From: Termitomyces sp. T153
Lineage: Eukaryota; Basidiomycota; Agaricomycetes; Agaricales; Lyophyllaceae
Assembly: GCA_018296165.2 (NCBI GenBank)
Contig: JACKQL020000209.1
Span: 1 to 48,028, forward strand
Direction: 5' to 3'
Length of the DNA stretch: 48,028 nucleotides
Shown piece by piece: positions 21,261-31,619 of this stretch (position 1 is its first letter; every line of letters begins with the position of its first letter). The position numbers and the translations under genes were made by a program. The notes below the pieces were generated by a model. It searched no databases. It saw nothing but the letters and a program-made list of their open reading frames with translations, and was not told the origin of the DNA.

Positions 21261-22768
21261 TTCTTGGTTTGAGGACCTTGATCATTCCACCTCTGACTCC
21301 TGCAGCATGTTTGCAGGAAAGGCTACCAGGGTGGCAACAACCACAGGTTATCTGCCACTACTGGAGTTGTAGCTGGCTTTGCAGAGCCAGCCTTAGCTGT
21401 TGCTGGCCTTGACAGCCCAGCCTTTGCCAATGCTGGCTTTGACAGTCCAGTTGCAAACTATGGTGCCCTGAAGTTAGGATGCTTGTCCATCAGCTGGTCA
21501 TTGCCAGTGGAAACAACATCATCATAAGGCACTGATTGTGCCCTCTGAGTTGAAGAACCCTCAATAAACACAGAAGTCCCTGTACAAGCCTTCTTTGCCT
21601 CTGGAAGTTGAGGAGGGGATGCTACTCACTTGCCCTTCCTCAATGCTGAACAGAAGAGGTCCAACTGGGCCTCATCCCTTTGATTTCTGACAATATCAAG
21701 TTTGTTCAGAACTTGAAATAGTGTAGTTGCATTGGGGATACTTGATACTTGAGTACCACCCATAGTGCCAACTTGTACACCATAGTGATTCCTTCCTGAG
21801 CCAATGTTACAACTGCAGAGTATACAGTTGCAAATGGTATTTTATCTATCCATTTTAACAAGGTCTGATTTAGTAGCTTTAATCTGCAAATATATGTGTA
21901 AATGGGTAGCTACTCTGTCACTGTGCTATCTAAGGAGTATCTTTTTGGAGTTTGGCCATGCTGTCTAGGGTGGATCTGTTGCAGTAATTTTATTCAATAG
22001 ATTGGAAGGTGACAGATTTGATATTCAAGATGGACCTGGTCCTGCTACTTTCTTAGCCTCCCTGGCTGCCTGCTTTTTCTTCCTCTCCTGTTTCTGTCTT
22101 TCCTTTTTCCTAAGGTGTCTTTGATACATTATAACCTTGTTTAAGAAATGAATTAGAGAAGCAGACAAGAATGACAAGCTTCAGAAATCAAACACTCAGT
22201 TCTGAACTCTGGAATTGATTGTTCTTTTACCCACACAGATCTCTTAATGAATGAGTCTGTTTGAGAGTGTCAATGTGCAGGACTTGACAGGTGCTTGAAA
22301 CCTACAGTAACAGACTGTATGGAGGCAATGGGTGTGTGTTATACTTTGGTTACACTATATTTGGAGTTAAAGTTAGCAAATCAATTACCTACAATGCATA
22401 ACAATTTGTTGAAGAGGCAGCCAAGTGCTGTAGGCACCAGAAGAAATCTCACTCCAAATTCTGGCCAGGAATGCATGGATACATTGGCTATGCACTTCAA
22501 CAATATGGCTGGGCCTGATTACACTTGGATCAGGTGATCATATCCAGTCAGAAGTTGTTCATTTCCCTCTCCATCATAGCTTGTGAGCACATATCTGAGT
22601 ACTATGATACATACCCAGATTGCAAAAAGTGTCTACATCTTAAGTAGAAACTTGTTGAATTGCTCTCTCTATTCCCTTTTTCCTTCCTTTATTTTCTTAA
22701 TATTTTATTTCAACACCCCAATCAGTACTCAGTACCATTTTTTGTTGTCTCACATTTTATAGGAGGCA
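21261..22768. other. Gene-free CpG-poor DNA
   Basis: 21360-21450 contains short imperfect repeats around ctggctttgacagtccag. The remainder has only short frames in all directions, including an 80-codon plus frame at 22295-22537 with no recognised motif. I see no LTR or terminal repeat. Confidence 0.45.
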
Positions 22769-22814
22769 AGACAATATATTCCGTCACTATTAGACAATAT
22801 ATTCCGTCACTATT
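22769..22814. repeat. 23-bp perfect tandem repeat, two units
   Basis: agacaatatattccgtcac followed by tatt occurs at 22769-22791 and again at 22792-22814. It carries a CpG in both units, unlike its surroundings, which suggests a recent duplication. Confidence 0.9.
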
Positions 22815-23735
22815 GACCTGGTTATCATTCCCAGCAAACACTAACCTTCATGAATTGTAAATGCTCAAATACATATGGCACTTGGCAAGACACCTGTGCT
22901 AAAGAAACAGTTCTTTCACCACACAAATGTCAGCTCACCTTTTCTTAATTCATTTACACATAGCCACCAGGTATATTTGATGCACACAAAGACAGATGAG
23001 ATATCCACATTCATTCAACTGTACATCATGGCTTTGGCACACAAGAACAATTACCTAGATTCAAGCACAGAATCAGATATTAAACAATGTTCCTGATCAT
23101 CCTCTGGCAGTCACCCACAAGAGCTGGATGTCCTATTCATGAGATGAAAAATCAATTTCAGACCCAGAGAGACTTGAATGTGAGGCTCCAGAATACCCAA
23201 TGAGCTTGTAAATTTTTGACTTTGAGCTCCAAGTCATTGCGCTGGGTGATTCATAGATGATTAACAAGTCCAGGGGGGCACCCCTAAAAAGGAGATCAGG
23301 GTGAACAATACTCAAGCCCTGGTATTCTGGTGTGACTCCTTCCGTGCCATTGCTCGACCAGTAATTGTCCCTGGAAACATTCAATCCGCAACTTTTTAAT
23401 AAGTTCAGAGGTGCGAGGGACTACAAGCACACCTGATGTGTGCATGTGTGATGGGTGTCAGTGGAATCGGCGGCAATGATTTTGTTGGGCAAACATCGTG
23501 TTTCAAGGAGCTTGGTGCATAAGGGACAATAAGGGACAATTTCCCCCTTGCGGAGGACTGTGAAGAAAGGAGTGCATAAATCAAGGAGCCCCACAAAATC
23601 CACAATGGTGGTGTATTTCCGGCATATCAAAAAAGGGCGCCCACAATATATCAGAAAGTGAGCCATCAACACGTTGATCAGGATGATACCCAAAGATCGA
23701 TAGGTGAACCTACTTTGTATAATCGAGTGGTCAGC
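22815..23735. other. Gene-free DNA; CpG content rises near 23.2 kb
   Basis: Only short frames. The minus frame at 23421-23771 (116 codons, hydrophobic) has no start context or homology I can recognise. From about 23.2 kb CpG dinucleotides become ordinary, marking the edge of the depleted block. Confidence 0.4.
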
Positions 23736-23743
23736 TAGAGCGG

Positions 23744-23750
23744 TATATAA
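23744..23750 (+). promoter_or_regulatory. TATA box of the broken gene at 23786
   Basis: tatataa lies 36 bp upstream of an ATG at 23786 in an A/T-rich leader, a spacing compatible with a short-leader fungal promoter. Confidence 0.4.
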
Positions 23751-23785
23751 GATTATGAGCATACGACCCACATTATATTTCTATT

Positions 23786-24231
23786 ATGTCTCAAGATTCT
23801 GTTATCAATGCCCATTGAACTCCCGAGTTCTCCCAGACTCAGCAGACACAACCTATTGATATCAGTGAAGAAGCTGCCTACCTCCTGTTCTTGAGAAATC
23901 ATGGTGCAGGACCATATAATCCTGTCAATATTGTCATTCCTATCACACTTTCCTCCTCAAGCAGTGACTCAAATGGTCCCAACCAATGGTATATGACCGT
24001 TGACTTCTTACAAGTGAGTAATAAGGCAACACTACCACAGTCCTTTCTCACTGATGCCAAACAGGTCATGGGGACTCGAAATATGTAGCCCAGAAACCAT
24101 ACAGTGACGATGATGATTGAGAGTCATCCAGCGCGTGCTTTGTTGATGCAGGAGGATTTCAATTCATTGGAGGCAATGACAATATTAATGACCTCTGGTG
24201 ATGATTGGGAAGATCTAGAGTAATAGTCTAA
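23786..24231 (+). pseudogene. Unknown small gene with an in-frame stop
   Basis: ATG at 23786 opens MSQDSVINAH, a TGA at 23816-23818 breaks the frame, and the same frame continues for about 90 codons (PEFSQTQQTQPIDIS...LLFLRNHGAGPYNPVN) to TAG at 24086. The TGA could be a decayed CGA arginine codon. A further acidic reading (SLEAMTILMTSGDDWEDLE) follows to about 24213. I do not recognise the family. The TATA box and ordinary composition suggest a genuine former gene. Confidence 0.35.
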
Positions 24232-25568
24232 CAATGGAGCTGGTGGCATACACATATCTTATTGCACTTGGGCTTCCTACTACTATTATTATACTAGCCA
24301 CAGTAACTCAATTTAACCACTACCAATCCAATGTCACACCAGCCTGAGTGTACACCACAATCATCATTGAGGAAATACAGGTGAGAACTGGCTTGCAGTC
24401 TTCATTTCAATAGAGTGTTGTTATTCATGTTAGTACGAGTGAAGCATGCATGCCACGAGTCGAGATGCTTTTCAGGTCTTTTGGCCCGATCCTGGCTTTG
24501 AAATCACTCTCTGACCAATCATACGTGTATCATCAACAGACTTGTCTCGTGGTGATGACTCAAGATTTCCACTTGTATCTCACTGGGACAGAGCTCTTGT
24601 CGACCATCGAGAGACTTCGGCCCTGATCAACGATGCATCAATGCCAACAGAGAAATCCTTACTCAACATGCACATTATGTAACGCTATTGTATTTGACTG
24701 TCCGTGGCCTCATCTCTTCATTTCAAAGTTCTGGGATAGTCAGTGAACTTGATATTCACTGTACTGATATCCCATAGACCTTGGAATCCTATTTCAAGAA
24801 CACAATATGTGCTTGCACGTCCACAAGCCGAGAGGAGAAGACACAATGAGAGTTGAGTTTTCCACATCAGATGATCGACGCCGATTTGGAGGCTCAGGAA
24901 TGGGAACAATGGTATATACAACGGCATAGCTCGATTGACAGTGCACACAGAGACCCCAGAGTCCCACCATCAACTGTAAGTCCTTTGTGAGCATGACAAG
25001 TACAAATAGAAACAGTGAAGAATAGGGATAGCGATTCAGGGATAGTCCGAGGTTTACACAGAAAACTGTTGTGTCTGGGTCGACAAAATGTATTTGGAGT
25101 CCTGTCAATGTATACCGTCACCCAGAAATCTTATCAAACTACTTGTAAAGCCTTAACAGCCATAATGTATGCTTCCACCCAACCCAATCTATGCACAATT
25201 CAAGGAGAAATGTTGTCGGCGATCGACATATCTCTCAAGAGGAGACATTGACCATGCAAGGCGCAGCAAACTCAGATCAGCTCCGAATATACATCTGGGA
25301 AATCTAGGGTGCATCGACTGGACTCACCTCGTTTCACTGTTGTTTTGCATAATGGAGATATGTCATCAGATGGTTATGGCCGCCTTTGTGGTACATATTT
25401 CAAATTTGTTTTCAAATTCAGGGGTGGTGAAGGGCTGCTCACTGTGTGTATGCATGACACGTGTATCAATATGAAGTGTACCTGACATGGCAGAATGAAT
25501 TACGTTCATACCCTCTAGACCGCTCAGGATATTGAGGGCTACATCCAGGACTATATCTACAAAATTTA
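24232..25568. other. No clear gene
   Basis: CpG-containing DNA with scattered protein-like fragments (for example an acidic plus-strand stretch DADLEAQEWEQWYIQRHSS ending at a donor-like gtaagtcc at 24976) but no continuous frame. It could be remains of a gene connected to 23786; I cannot support a model. Confidence 0.35.
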
Positions 25569-26435
25569 GTGCTCTTACTCTCAAACCAAAACTCGGTGAA
25601 CAGGATTTCCCTGCCCTTGTTCTGCGAATCATTCCCATTCGCTGTAAGGTGTAGGGGAAAAACAGTCAACGTAGCACGGATGTATGGCAAGAGTACAATA
25701 AAACAAACCAGAGTGGGGGTAGGGCCCCCGGGAGGACACAATGGAACACACATACACGCATCGCCCACGAAAGCCATTCCAGGCAAACGCAAACAGCGAG
25801 ACATGGACGTGTTCAGACAACAGACCAATCAAGAACCAAGAACACCGACGAGACCAAGGACACAAACAGTGGAGATGCCTGAGATGGAGTCAGACGAGGA
25901 TATGGAGGGACAGACATCGGCGGAGGCAGAAACCATCATAGCATACCAACTTGAAAATTTAAGGAGGGAACTACAAAGGTTCTTGGACCACCACATATGG
26001 AGCACACGCACACTTGAAGTTGCGCTAGCTGTCACCAAGAAACTATTGCCAGAGATCATCGTGGCAGGTGAGAAGCAATGCAATACTAGCAATGCTAATT
26101 CCTCGTGCGCACTACAGGAAACCGCAGAGTTACGTTCCACAGTCAAAGAGCTAGCCAAGGCAGTCAACTCACTGATGGCAAACCAGGAAACGAAACTGAA
26201 ACATGACAGGGAGAATCGAAGCTATCTGACAGAGATACCAGGGGTGAAGACGGTCATTGTGTCGGGACCGACATACCAACCCACCAAAAACAACCCACAA
26301 CTGACCAGGCCTGCAACACTAAGCCAACAGACCAAACCTCACTCCCCAAGAGACCAATACCATCCAGCACGCCTCATCATTATTCCGAGGGAGGGCTACA
26401 GAAACTCATATATAACTTGGGGAACTCCGCAGTAA
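25569..26435 (+). CDS. LINE ORF1-like protein fragment or unknown protein
   Basis: A 288-codon open frame; a likelier start is the internal ATG at 25804 (MDVFRQQTNQEPRTPTRP). It is polar, with a basic/Pro-rich start, a helical stretch (LENLRRELQRFLDHH), another (ELRSTVKELAKAVNSLM), a Thr/Gln-rich linker and the ending HSPRDQYHPARLIIIPREG. That last segment resembles the start of the RNA-binding region in ORF1 of fungal non-LTR retrotransposons, from memory of the family; no zinc knuckle or endonuclease/RT follows. If so, it is a truncated LINE 5' end. It ends 18 bp before the next gene's ATG and contains that gene's TATA box. Confidence 0.4.
   Translation: MLLLSNQNSVNRISLPLFCESFPFAVRCRGKTVNVARMYGKSTIKQTRVGVGPPGGHNGTHIHASPTKAIPGKRKQRDMDVFRQQTNQEPRTPTRPRTQTVEMPEMESDEDMEGQTSAEAETIIAYQLENLRRELQRFLDHHIWSTRTLEVALAVTKKLLPEIIVAGEKQCNTSNANSSCALQETAELRSTVKELAKAVNSLMANQETKLKHDRENRSYLTEIPGVKTVIVSGPTYQPTKNNPQLTRPATLSQQTKPHSPRDQYHPARLIIIPREGYRNSYITWGTPQ
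26409..26415 (+). promoter_or_regulatory. TATA box of the split NTPase/nuclease gene
   Basis: tatataa lies 38 bp before the ATG at 26454, inside the 3' end of the preceding ORF. It would place the transcription start a few bases before the ATG. Confidence 0.5.
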
Positions 26436-26453
26436 CCACTTTGTACTTCCGTC

Positions 26454-26634
26454 ATGTCTGGCCGTTCTTCCAAGCGCTTACGCTCGTCTGAACCTCAGGG
26501 ATCGGTCAAACGACCCAATCAGGAGCAGGACCCGCAGCCAGTATCCCAATTGGAAAAGGCTCAAGAGCTGTTTCGTGAGGCGAGGGAGAGCAAGCTGTAC
26601 AATAAACTGCTTGATTTGATAAGGCGCCGCGCGT
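26454..26634 (+). pseudogene. Split NTPase/nuclease gene: 5' part of exon 1
   Basis: ATG at 26454 opens MSGRSSKRLRSSEPQGSVKR, a basic, nuclear-targeting-like N-terminus, then an amphipathic helix (LEKAQELFREARESKLYNKLL). The frame is cut after base 26634 by Gypsy-3. If the element and one CGCGT copy are removed, the frame continues without a stop at 41238. What now follows here is one leucine codon and a stop supplied by the element. The start was chosen because it is the first ATG after the TATA box. Confidence 0.7.
26630..26634. repeat. Left target-site duplication of Gypsy-3 (CGCGT)
   Basis: It is identical to 41233-41237 and lies immediately outside the two LTR ends. Confidence 0.92.
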
Positions 26635-26875
26635 TGTGACGGTAGCGTGTGAGACACGGTAACGTCGCACGAAGATAAGCTTAGGGTCTTTCGTAGGAAC
26701 AGGTGTAAGTCCTAGATTGAAAAGAACCAACTAATACGATACATAGTGAACTCTTTATATACCGTAGAACTGTATGTATGTAATATCAATGTAGTCAGAG
26801 TCCGGCATAGAGGATAGACCAAAGGGGCCAAGAGGCGGAGGCCGCGTGGTGCAGTCTTGGCGTCGCGTCGTTACA
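26635..26875 (-). repeat. Gypsy-3 3' LTR
   Basis: 241 bp, TG...CA on the minus strand, with a TATATAAAG box at 26753-26761. The polypurine-like CTGGAGGGCGTA (minus) lies just inside, at 26876-26887. Confidence 0.93.
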
Positions 26876-27004
26876 TACGCCCTCCAGACATCCTAAACGG
26901 TGCAAGGATGGCTCTGATTATGGTGGTCGAAACAAACAGGGGGGAGACCAAGTAAGGACAGAGATGTCGATAAGATCGAACGATGAGTGCGATGGTTTTT
27001 CGGG

Positions 27005-27018
27005 TTTTTTTTTTTTTT
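27005..27018 (-). other. 14-bp A-tract (minus strand) 3' of ORF3
   Basis: A run of 14 T on plus lies 48 bp beyond the ORF3 stop. On the ORF3 strand it is an A-tract, in the position a retrocopied poly(A) tail or a simple slippage tract would occupy. Confidence 0.6.
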
Positions 27019-27065
27019 GTAAAGACAGTGTGCAAGAGTGACGAGCAAGATAGGAATAGGTCATA

Positions 27066-28232
27066 TCAGACCGAAGGAACCAGCCTCGAGAGATCGGGGT
27101 CCTGGTCGGGGTCGTACATCTCCTGGTCCTCAGAATCGTTAGTCTCATCCTCGCTGACAGACTTGGGGTTCTTGGAATCCGGCCTCTTAATAGAAGCACT
27201 AGCAATGGGGGTCGATGTCGGGTCAGGTGTCCCAGTGGTAGGGCTGGGGATTCCCAGAGAGGGGGGTGAGACTTTGGTAGGGGAAGCCGGCGCAGGAGGG
27301 CCCTGCTCTGCCGAAGGTTGAGGCTCGCCGGAGGACACCATGGAAATCTTGGGAGCAACCGAGGCGTCGGCTGAGTTTTTGTCAGTGTTGCTGAAGGGGA
27401 TGGATATAGCAGCTGAGGCTACAATCACGGGCTTGGGGATAGGAGCAGCGGGGTCATGACTTGGGTTACGGCGACGGGGTGCAGAGGGACGACCACGACT
27501 ATCGTGAGTGTACGAGGGGCCAGGCGAGACACGTCGGCGATAAGAGGAAGGAGGCAGACTGCAGACGTCCATTGGGGAGTAAGACCGCTGTCGGCGGCGT
27601 TTGTGTCCTCGTTGTTTGGGGGGAGCGCGCAGGGCAGATGGAAGGGTGTCTTCTTGGCGAGCACGCTGGAGTTCCTTTTGGAGTCTCTTCTCTTCTCCAC
27701 GCTCACGATTGCATTTGGACTGAACATGGGGCCGCATGATGGCAGAAAGGACAGTCTTCCATCGGCCCTGGTCCACGTCTCCATTTGACCTGAGGAGTCC
27801 AACTTCCACGAACGACTTGTAGTGAGCATCGACCAATCCAAATCGCATGGCAGTAGGCGGGATGGGGTAGAAGGGGGAGAAGAAGCCCTGGCGTTCCTTA
27901 TCCCATTCAACAAGCTTGCAAGGGTGAGTAGGGTGACTATTGAAGCTGCGGGCAACGTCAGGGTAGCCGGCGGGCATAGGGTTGTGGTCAGCGTGATAGG
28001 GGTCCTTGCGGCAGTTGGCATCCCAATCGCGGTAGGCTTTGAACTGAACGGTGGAGATTGACAATCCCGGCTTACGACTGCCAGGGTCTGTCAGGATTAT
28101 CGTTCCGGTATCAGGCTGGAACTCAATGGTGTTGGGAGTGTCGTAATGATGAAGTGGGCGTGAGTGGGCTTGAGTGCCTTTAGGAAGGTTTTTGGCCGCG
28201 GGGCCTACTGGTCGCTTGTTTGAGCGCCCCAT
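27066..28232 (-). CDS. Gypsy-3 ORF3: unknown 388-residue accessory protein
   Basis: Starting at the ATG at 28232 (MGRSNKRPVGPAAKNLPKG), the product is 388 residues with no stop. A basic N-terminus is followed by a globular region about residues 30-190 (TIEFQPDTGTIILTD, STVQFKAYRDWDANC, GFFSPFYPIPPTAMRFGLVD, VDQGRWKTVLSAI). Next is a charged helix (RERGEEKRLQKELQRARQE), a bipartite-like nuclear signal around QRGHKRRRQRSY, a Pro/Ser-rich stretch and an acidic tail (SEDETNDSEDQEMYDPDQD). It has no retroviral domain I recognise. The frame happens to be continuous with pol, but a TATA box 109 bp upstream suggests its own transcript. Its place, between integrase and the 3' LTR, is where env-like or captured genes sit. 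Function unknown. Confidence 0.7.
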   Translation of the reverse strand: MGRSNKRPVGPAAKNLPKGTQAHSRPLHHYDTPNTIEFQPDTGTIILTDPGSRKPGLSISTVQFKAYRDWDANCRKDPYHADHNPMPAGYPDVARSFNSHPTHPCKLVEWDKERQGFFSPFYPIPPTAMRFGLVDAHYKSFVEVGLLRSNGDVDQGRWKTVLSAIMRPHVQSKCNRERGEEKRLQKELQRARQEDTLPSALRAPPKQRGHKRRRQRSYSPMDVCSLPPSSYRRRVSPGPSYTHDSRGRPSAPRRRNPSHDPAAPIPKPVIVASAAISIPFSNTDKNSADASVAPKISMVSSGEPQPSAEQGPPAPASPTKVSPPSLGIPSPTTGTPDPTSTPIASASIKRPDSKNPKSVSEDETNDSEDQEMYDPDQDPDLSRLVPSV

Positions 28233-31200
28233 CTGGAGGTAAGAGAGGTGACTTGGGAGGTAAGTGGGAAATGCAGTTATGCGAGTGGGTAGGCTCAAGC
28301 AAGAAACCGCGATTACAGGCCTAAGTTTGCTGGGGGGTGGTCCTTTTATACCACTGGGAGTTGAAATTTTTGAGGGTGCTGAGTCGAGGAAAATTTGAGG
28401 ATCGTGCGGCAGCGGGACGTCATTCCCGATCAGTAACTCCGCCACACTCATTACGCCGTGAGCCTCTAGATACGGTTTGAGTAATTCTAGATCCTCCACT
28501 TGATTTTCCATTAACCAGGTCCTGTCTCCGGATTTCCACAAGACCTGAAACAATTTGTGGTCTAGAGAATCAGCGTGACCTATGATCTTGTCAGCAGCCC
28601 ACTCTACTGGATGTTGTTTGGGCTCTACGATCTGCTCATCCAGACGTCCTGGGAACAGCCTGTCATCGTTCGGGTGGTGTATGCGGAGCAGGGATGCGTG
28701 GAACACATCATGAATGCCTCTACAGCGCATGGAAGCAGGTAATTTCACACGGAAAGAGTGGTTCCCATAGTCACGCATGATCAGGTAAGGGCCCACAAAT
28801 TTGGGTATTAGTTTTCGTGCCAAACCTTTAGGGTAAGTCAGGTTTTTTGTGGACACGTATACTAAGTCTCCCTCGCTAAAGGGTACAGCCTGGCGTTTTC
28901 GGTTTGCCAACCTGGTTTGTTTGACGCATGCCGCCAGGATACTGTCATGGGCTGCCATTATGGCAGATCTGAGTCATTGTGCATACACACGAACTCCCGC
29001 GTACTCGTCGGGGGCCGCATTATTCCATACCATGGCGCATGGCATTCTTCTGTGATTCAGGAAAAAGGGTGAGTACCCCGTGCTGTCAGATCGAGCTAGA
29101 TTAATGGCGAATTCAACAGCAGGAAGTCTTGTAACCCAATCTGTTTGAGCTGGACTAATGCTTTGTCTTATCATTTGAGTCACAGTGCGATTGGCACACT
29201 CCGTGGCTCCATCCGTTTGGGGATGGTACAAGCTTGACATTTTCAGTTTGGTTCCAATGAGGGAATGGAGGTGAGTCCAAAAGGTGCTAGTGAAATAGCT
29301 ATCATGGTCGCTGACTATGGCTTTCGGCAGTCCGTGTCGTTTGTATATTTCTGTAAATATCATTTCAGCTACGTCTTTTGCAGCATACGTAGTTCGACTA
29401 GGTATGAGGTGTACCATTCCTGTCAAATGATCAATGACCACTGTGATGGAATCAAATACAGCGTCACGATTTTTAGATTTTGGTAGAGGCCCCACAAAAT
29501 CTATTCCAATCACTTCCCATGGTTGGGTGGGCACAGAGAGGGGGTGTAACAGGCCATATGGCTTCTGATTGGTGGGCTTAGTGCGACTGCACGTAGAGCA
29601 GGATCTGCAGTAGGTCTGTACATCTCGGTGCATTTCCTTCCACCAGACCTGTTCACAAAGATAAGCCAATGTTTTACTGGCACCTAAGTGAGCTAGGACT
29701 GAGTGGGCCTCAGCTATCACAATTTCCCTGAGGCTTCTTCCTGAGACACGAATGTTTGGTATACAAAGTAGGTGGGTGTCATTTGCTTTGAGGTAAATGA
29801 TCTCATCCTTTGTTACTTTGAAGTTCTTATGTTCGCGAGGGTTTTCCATAACTTTCTGGAACATATTATCCTCAAAATATCTTCCTCTAACGCTTTCGAG
29901 GATATCTAGGGGTTCACGCCCTCCATTCAGCATTTCAGTTAATGCTACTGGTTGGTCTGTGTTTGTTATTTGTTTTAGTTTTTTTGCACGTTGAATTAGT
30001 TCTTTGTCACGAACTTCTTCCTCACTAGGGGTTTTTTGTGCTGGGATCCGAATTAGTAGTTTCTTGGTTTCGGATGCCGGCTCCCCGCCCTCCTTTCGAC
30101 CCTGTGGGTTTGGACCCTTCAGAGCGAAATTTCGAGTCATTCGTGCTGCAAATTCACGGCTGGTCTCTGGTTGGCCAGTCTCTGCTGGTGCTCGCTCCCG
30201 TCGTCGTCGAGCTGGGGTCCCTGAATTTGGTGCTGCCACAGGAACTGCAAAACCCGTGTTTGCACCCTCCATCTCCAGTACGTCCCTGCCAACCTCAACA
30301 CTGTGTAAGCCAGCGTACTGAGCCTCTTTGCCCACCAGAACTGGCATTGAAACATCATGATCTTTCAAGGCATCATTATCAATCACATCATGGTATGTAT
30401 ATTCACCCCTGGCCCGGACTGTCCCAGGTTCATCATATGCATAGAGGCGTGATAGCGCATCGGAGAGTATGTTTTCAACCCCTGGGACATACTCAACTTT
30501 GAAGTCAAACTCAGCAATCTTTTCCAGCCACCGTGCTTGTCGGCCTGACAAGTTTCTCTGATGGACAAGGTGAATCAGACCTTTATGGTCCGTGTACCAC
30601 TTAAACTTTACCCCCTGTAGGATGTCGCGGTGCCGCATCATTGTTTCAACTCCTGCCAACATTTCAATCTCATGTACAGGGTAATTTTGTTGCGCCGAGT
30701 TTAGTTTAGCTGAAAAAAATGCAGCAACCTTTGCGGTCCACCATTCCTTTCCTTGACTAACTACACCCGCTATGCCTGTCCCACAGCCATCAGTCACAAC
30801 GTTGACTGGGTCTGCGTTTGGCCCATACGTTAAGGGTTTACGGTGGTGGCTCCTACAACAAGTCACTAGCCTCTTGATGTCTTCAAAAGCCCATTGGTGG
30901 GTGTACTCCCACCTGAATGGTACGGTGTCACCCGTGAGTCCATGTAGGATTCCCATAGGGATGCACACATGATCGATGTCATCGGCCAAATATCCCGCTG
31001 CCCCCAAGAATCCTCTCAGTAGGTCTCGGTTGGTGGGGGTCTTCCATTTAACCAATGCATCAACCTTGTCTGGATCCATCTGGATCCCATGGTCATCCAC
31101 TATCCTTCCAAGGACCTTCATTTCTTTGCACAGGAAGTGGATTTTCTTTTCACCAAGGTAAAGCTTCTCTTTCCCAAGGATGTCAATTACCAGTTTGACA

Positions 31201-31619
31201 TGTTGTACATGTTCCTCTAGGGAGTCAGAATAAATTATAATGTCGTCGAGATAGACATCTAGAAATCTCCCCAGGTAAGCCGAGAATATGTGATTCATCA
31301 GAGCTTGATAAGTAGCTGGGGCATTGCAGTCCCCTTGCTGCAGGACATTACTGACCATGTTGCCATCAGGTGTGGTTACTGCGGATTGGTCGACATGTTC
31401 AGGTATGATCCTTATCTGTTCATAGGCATCCTGCCCATCCAGTATGGATCGATATTTGCCACGGGCCACTCGCCTCAAGATACCGTCGATATCTGGTAAT
31501 GGGAATGATTTTTTGATGGTGTTGGCATTCCGTGCACATAGGTCAAACACTGTGCGCATGCGTGGCATCTCACCCGGCTTTACAGGACCAGGTTTTGGTA
31601 TCAGCAACATGGGAACCAT
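28233..31619 (-). pseudogene. Gypsy-3 pol: RT, RNase H, integrase, chromodomain-like end
   Basis: RT runs from MVPMLLIPKPGPV with RTVFDLCARN, SILDGQDAYEQIRI and YLDD at 31242-31253. RNase H follows (VVTDGCGTGIAG, NYPVHEIEMLAGVETM, WYTDHKGLIHL, DALSRL). Integrase has the HHCC zinc-binding region (HSVLAHLGASKTL...CRSCSTC), then IGIDFVGPLP, VSDHDSYFTS and GATECANR, keeping the D,D,E acids. A single TGA at 28974-28976 interrupts the tail, then come a GPY/F-like module (KFVGPYLIMRDY) and a chromodomain-like segment (EWAADKIIGHADSLDHKLFQVLWKSGDRTWL). The TGA replaces an expected arginine (AQ*LRSAIMAAHD). The element is nearly intact; catalytic residues are present. Confidence 0.93.
28341..28350 (-). 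promoter_or_regulatory. TATA box upstream of ORF3
   Basis: The minus strand reads TATAAAAGGA, a near-consensus TATA box, 109 bp upstream of the ORF3 ATG, followed by a C-rich and pyrimidine-rich leader. Confidence 0.6.

Noticed and set aside
23421..23771. 116-codon hydrophobic minus frame
   Set aside because: No start context, homology or conserved neighbour; it overlaps the promoter region of the plus-strand gene at 23786.
27425..28021. 198-codon minus-strand ORF overlapping ORF3
   Set aside because: Another frame of ORF3, low-complexity, no start context; ORF3 is the better supported frame.
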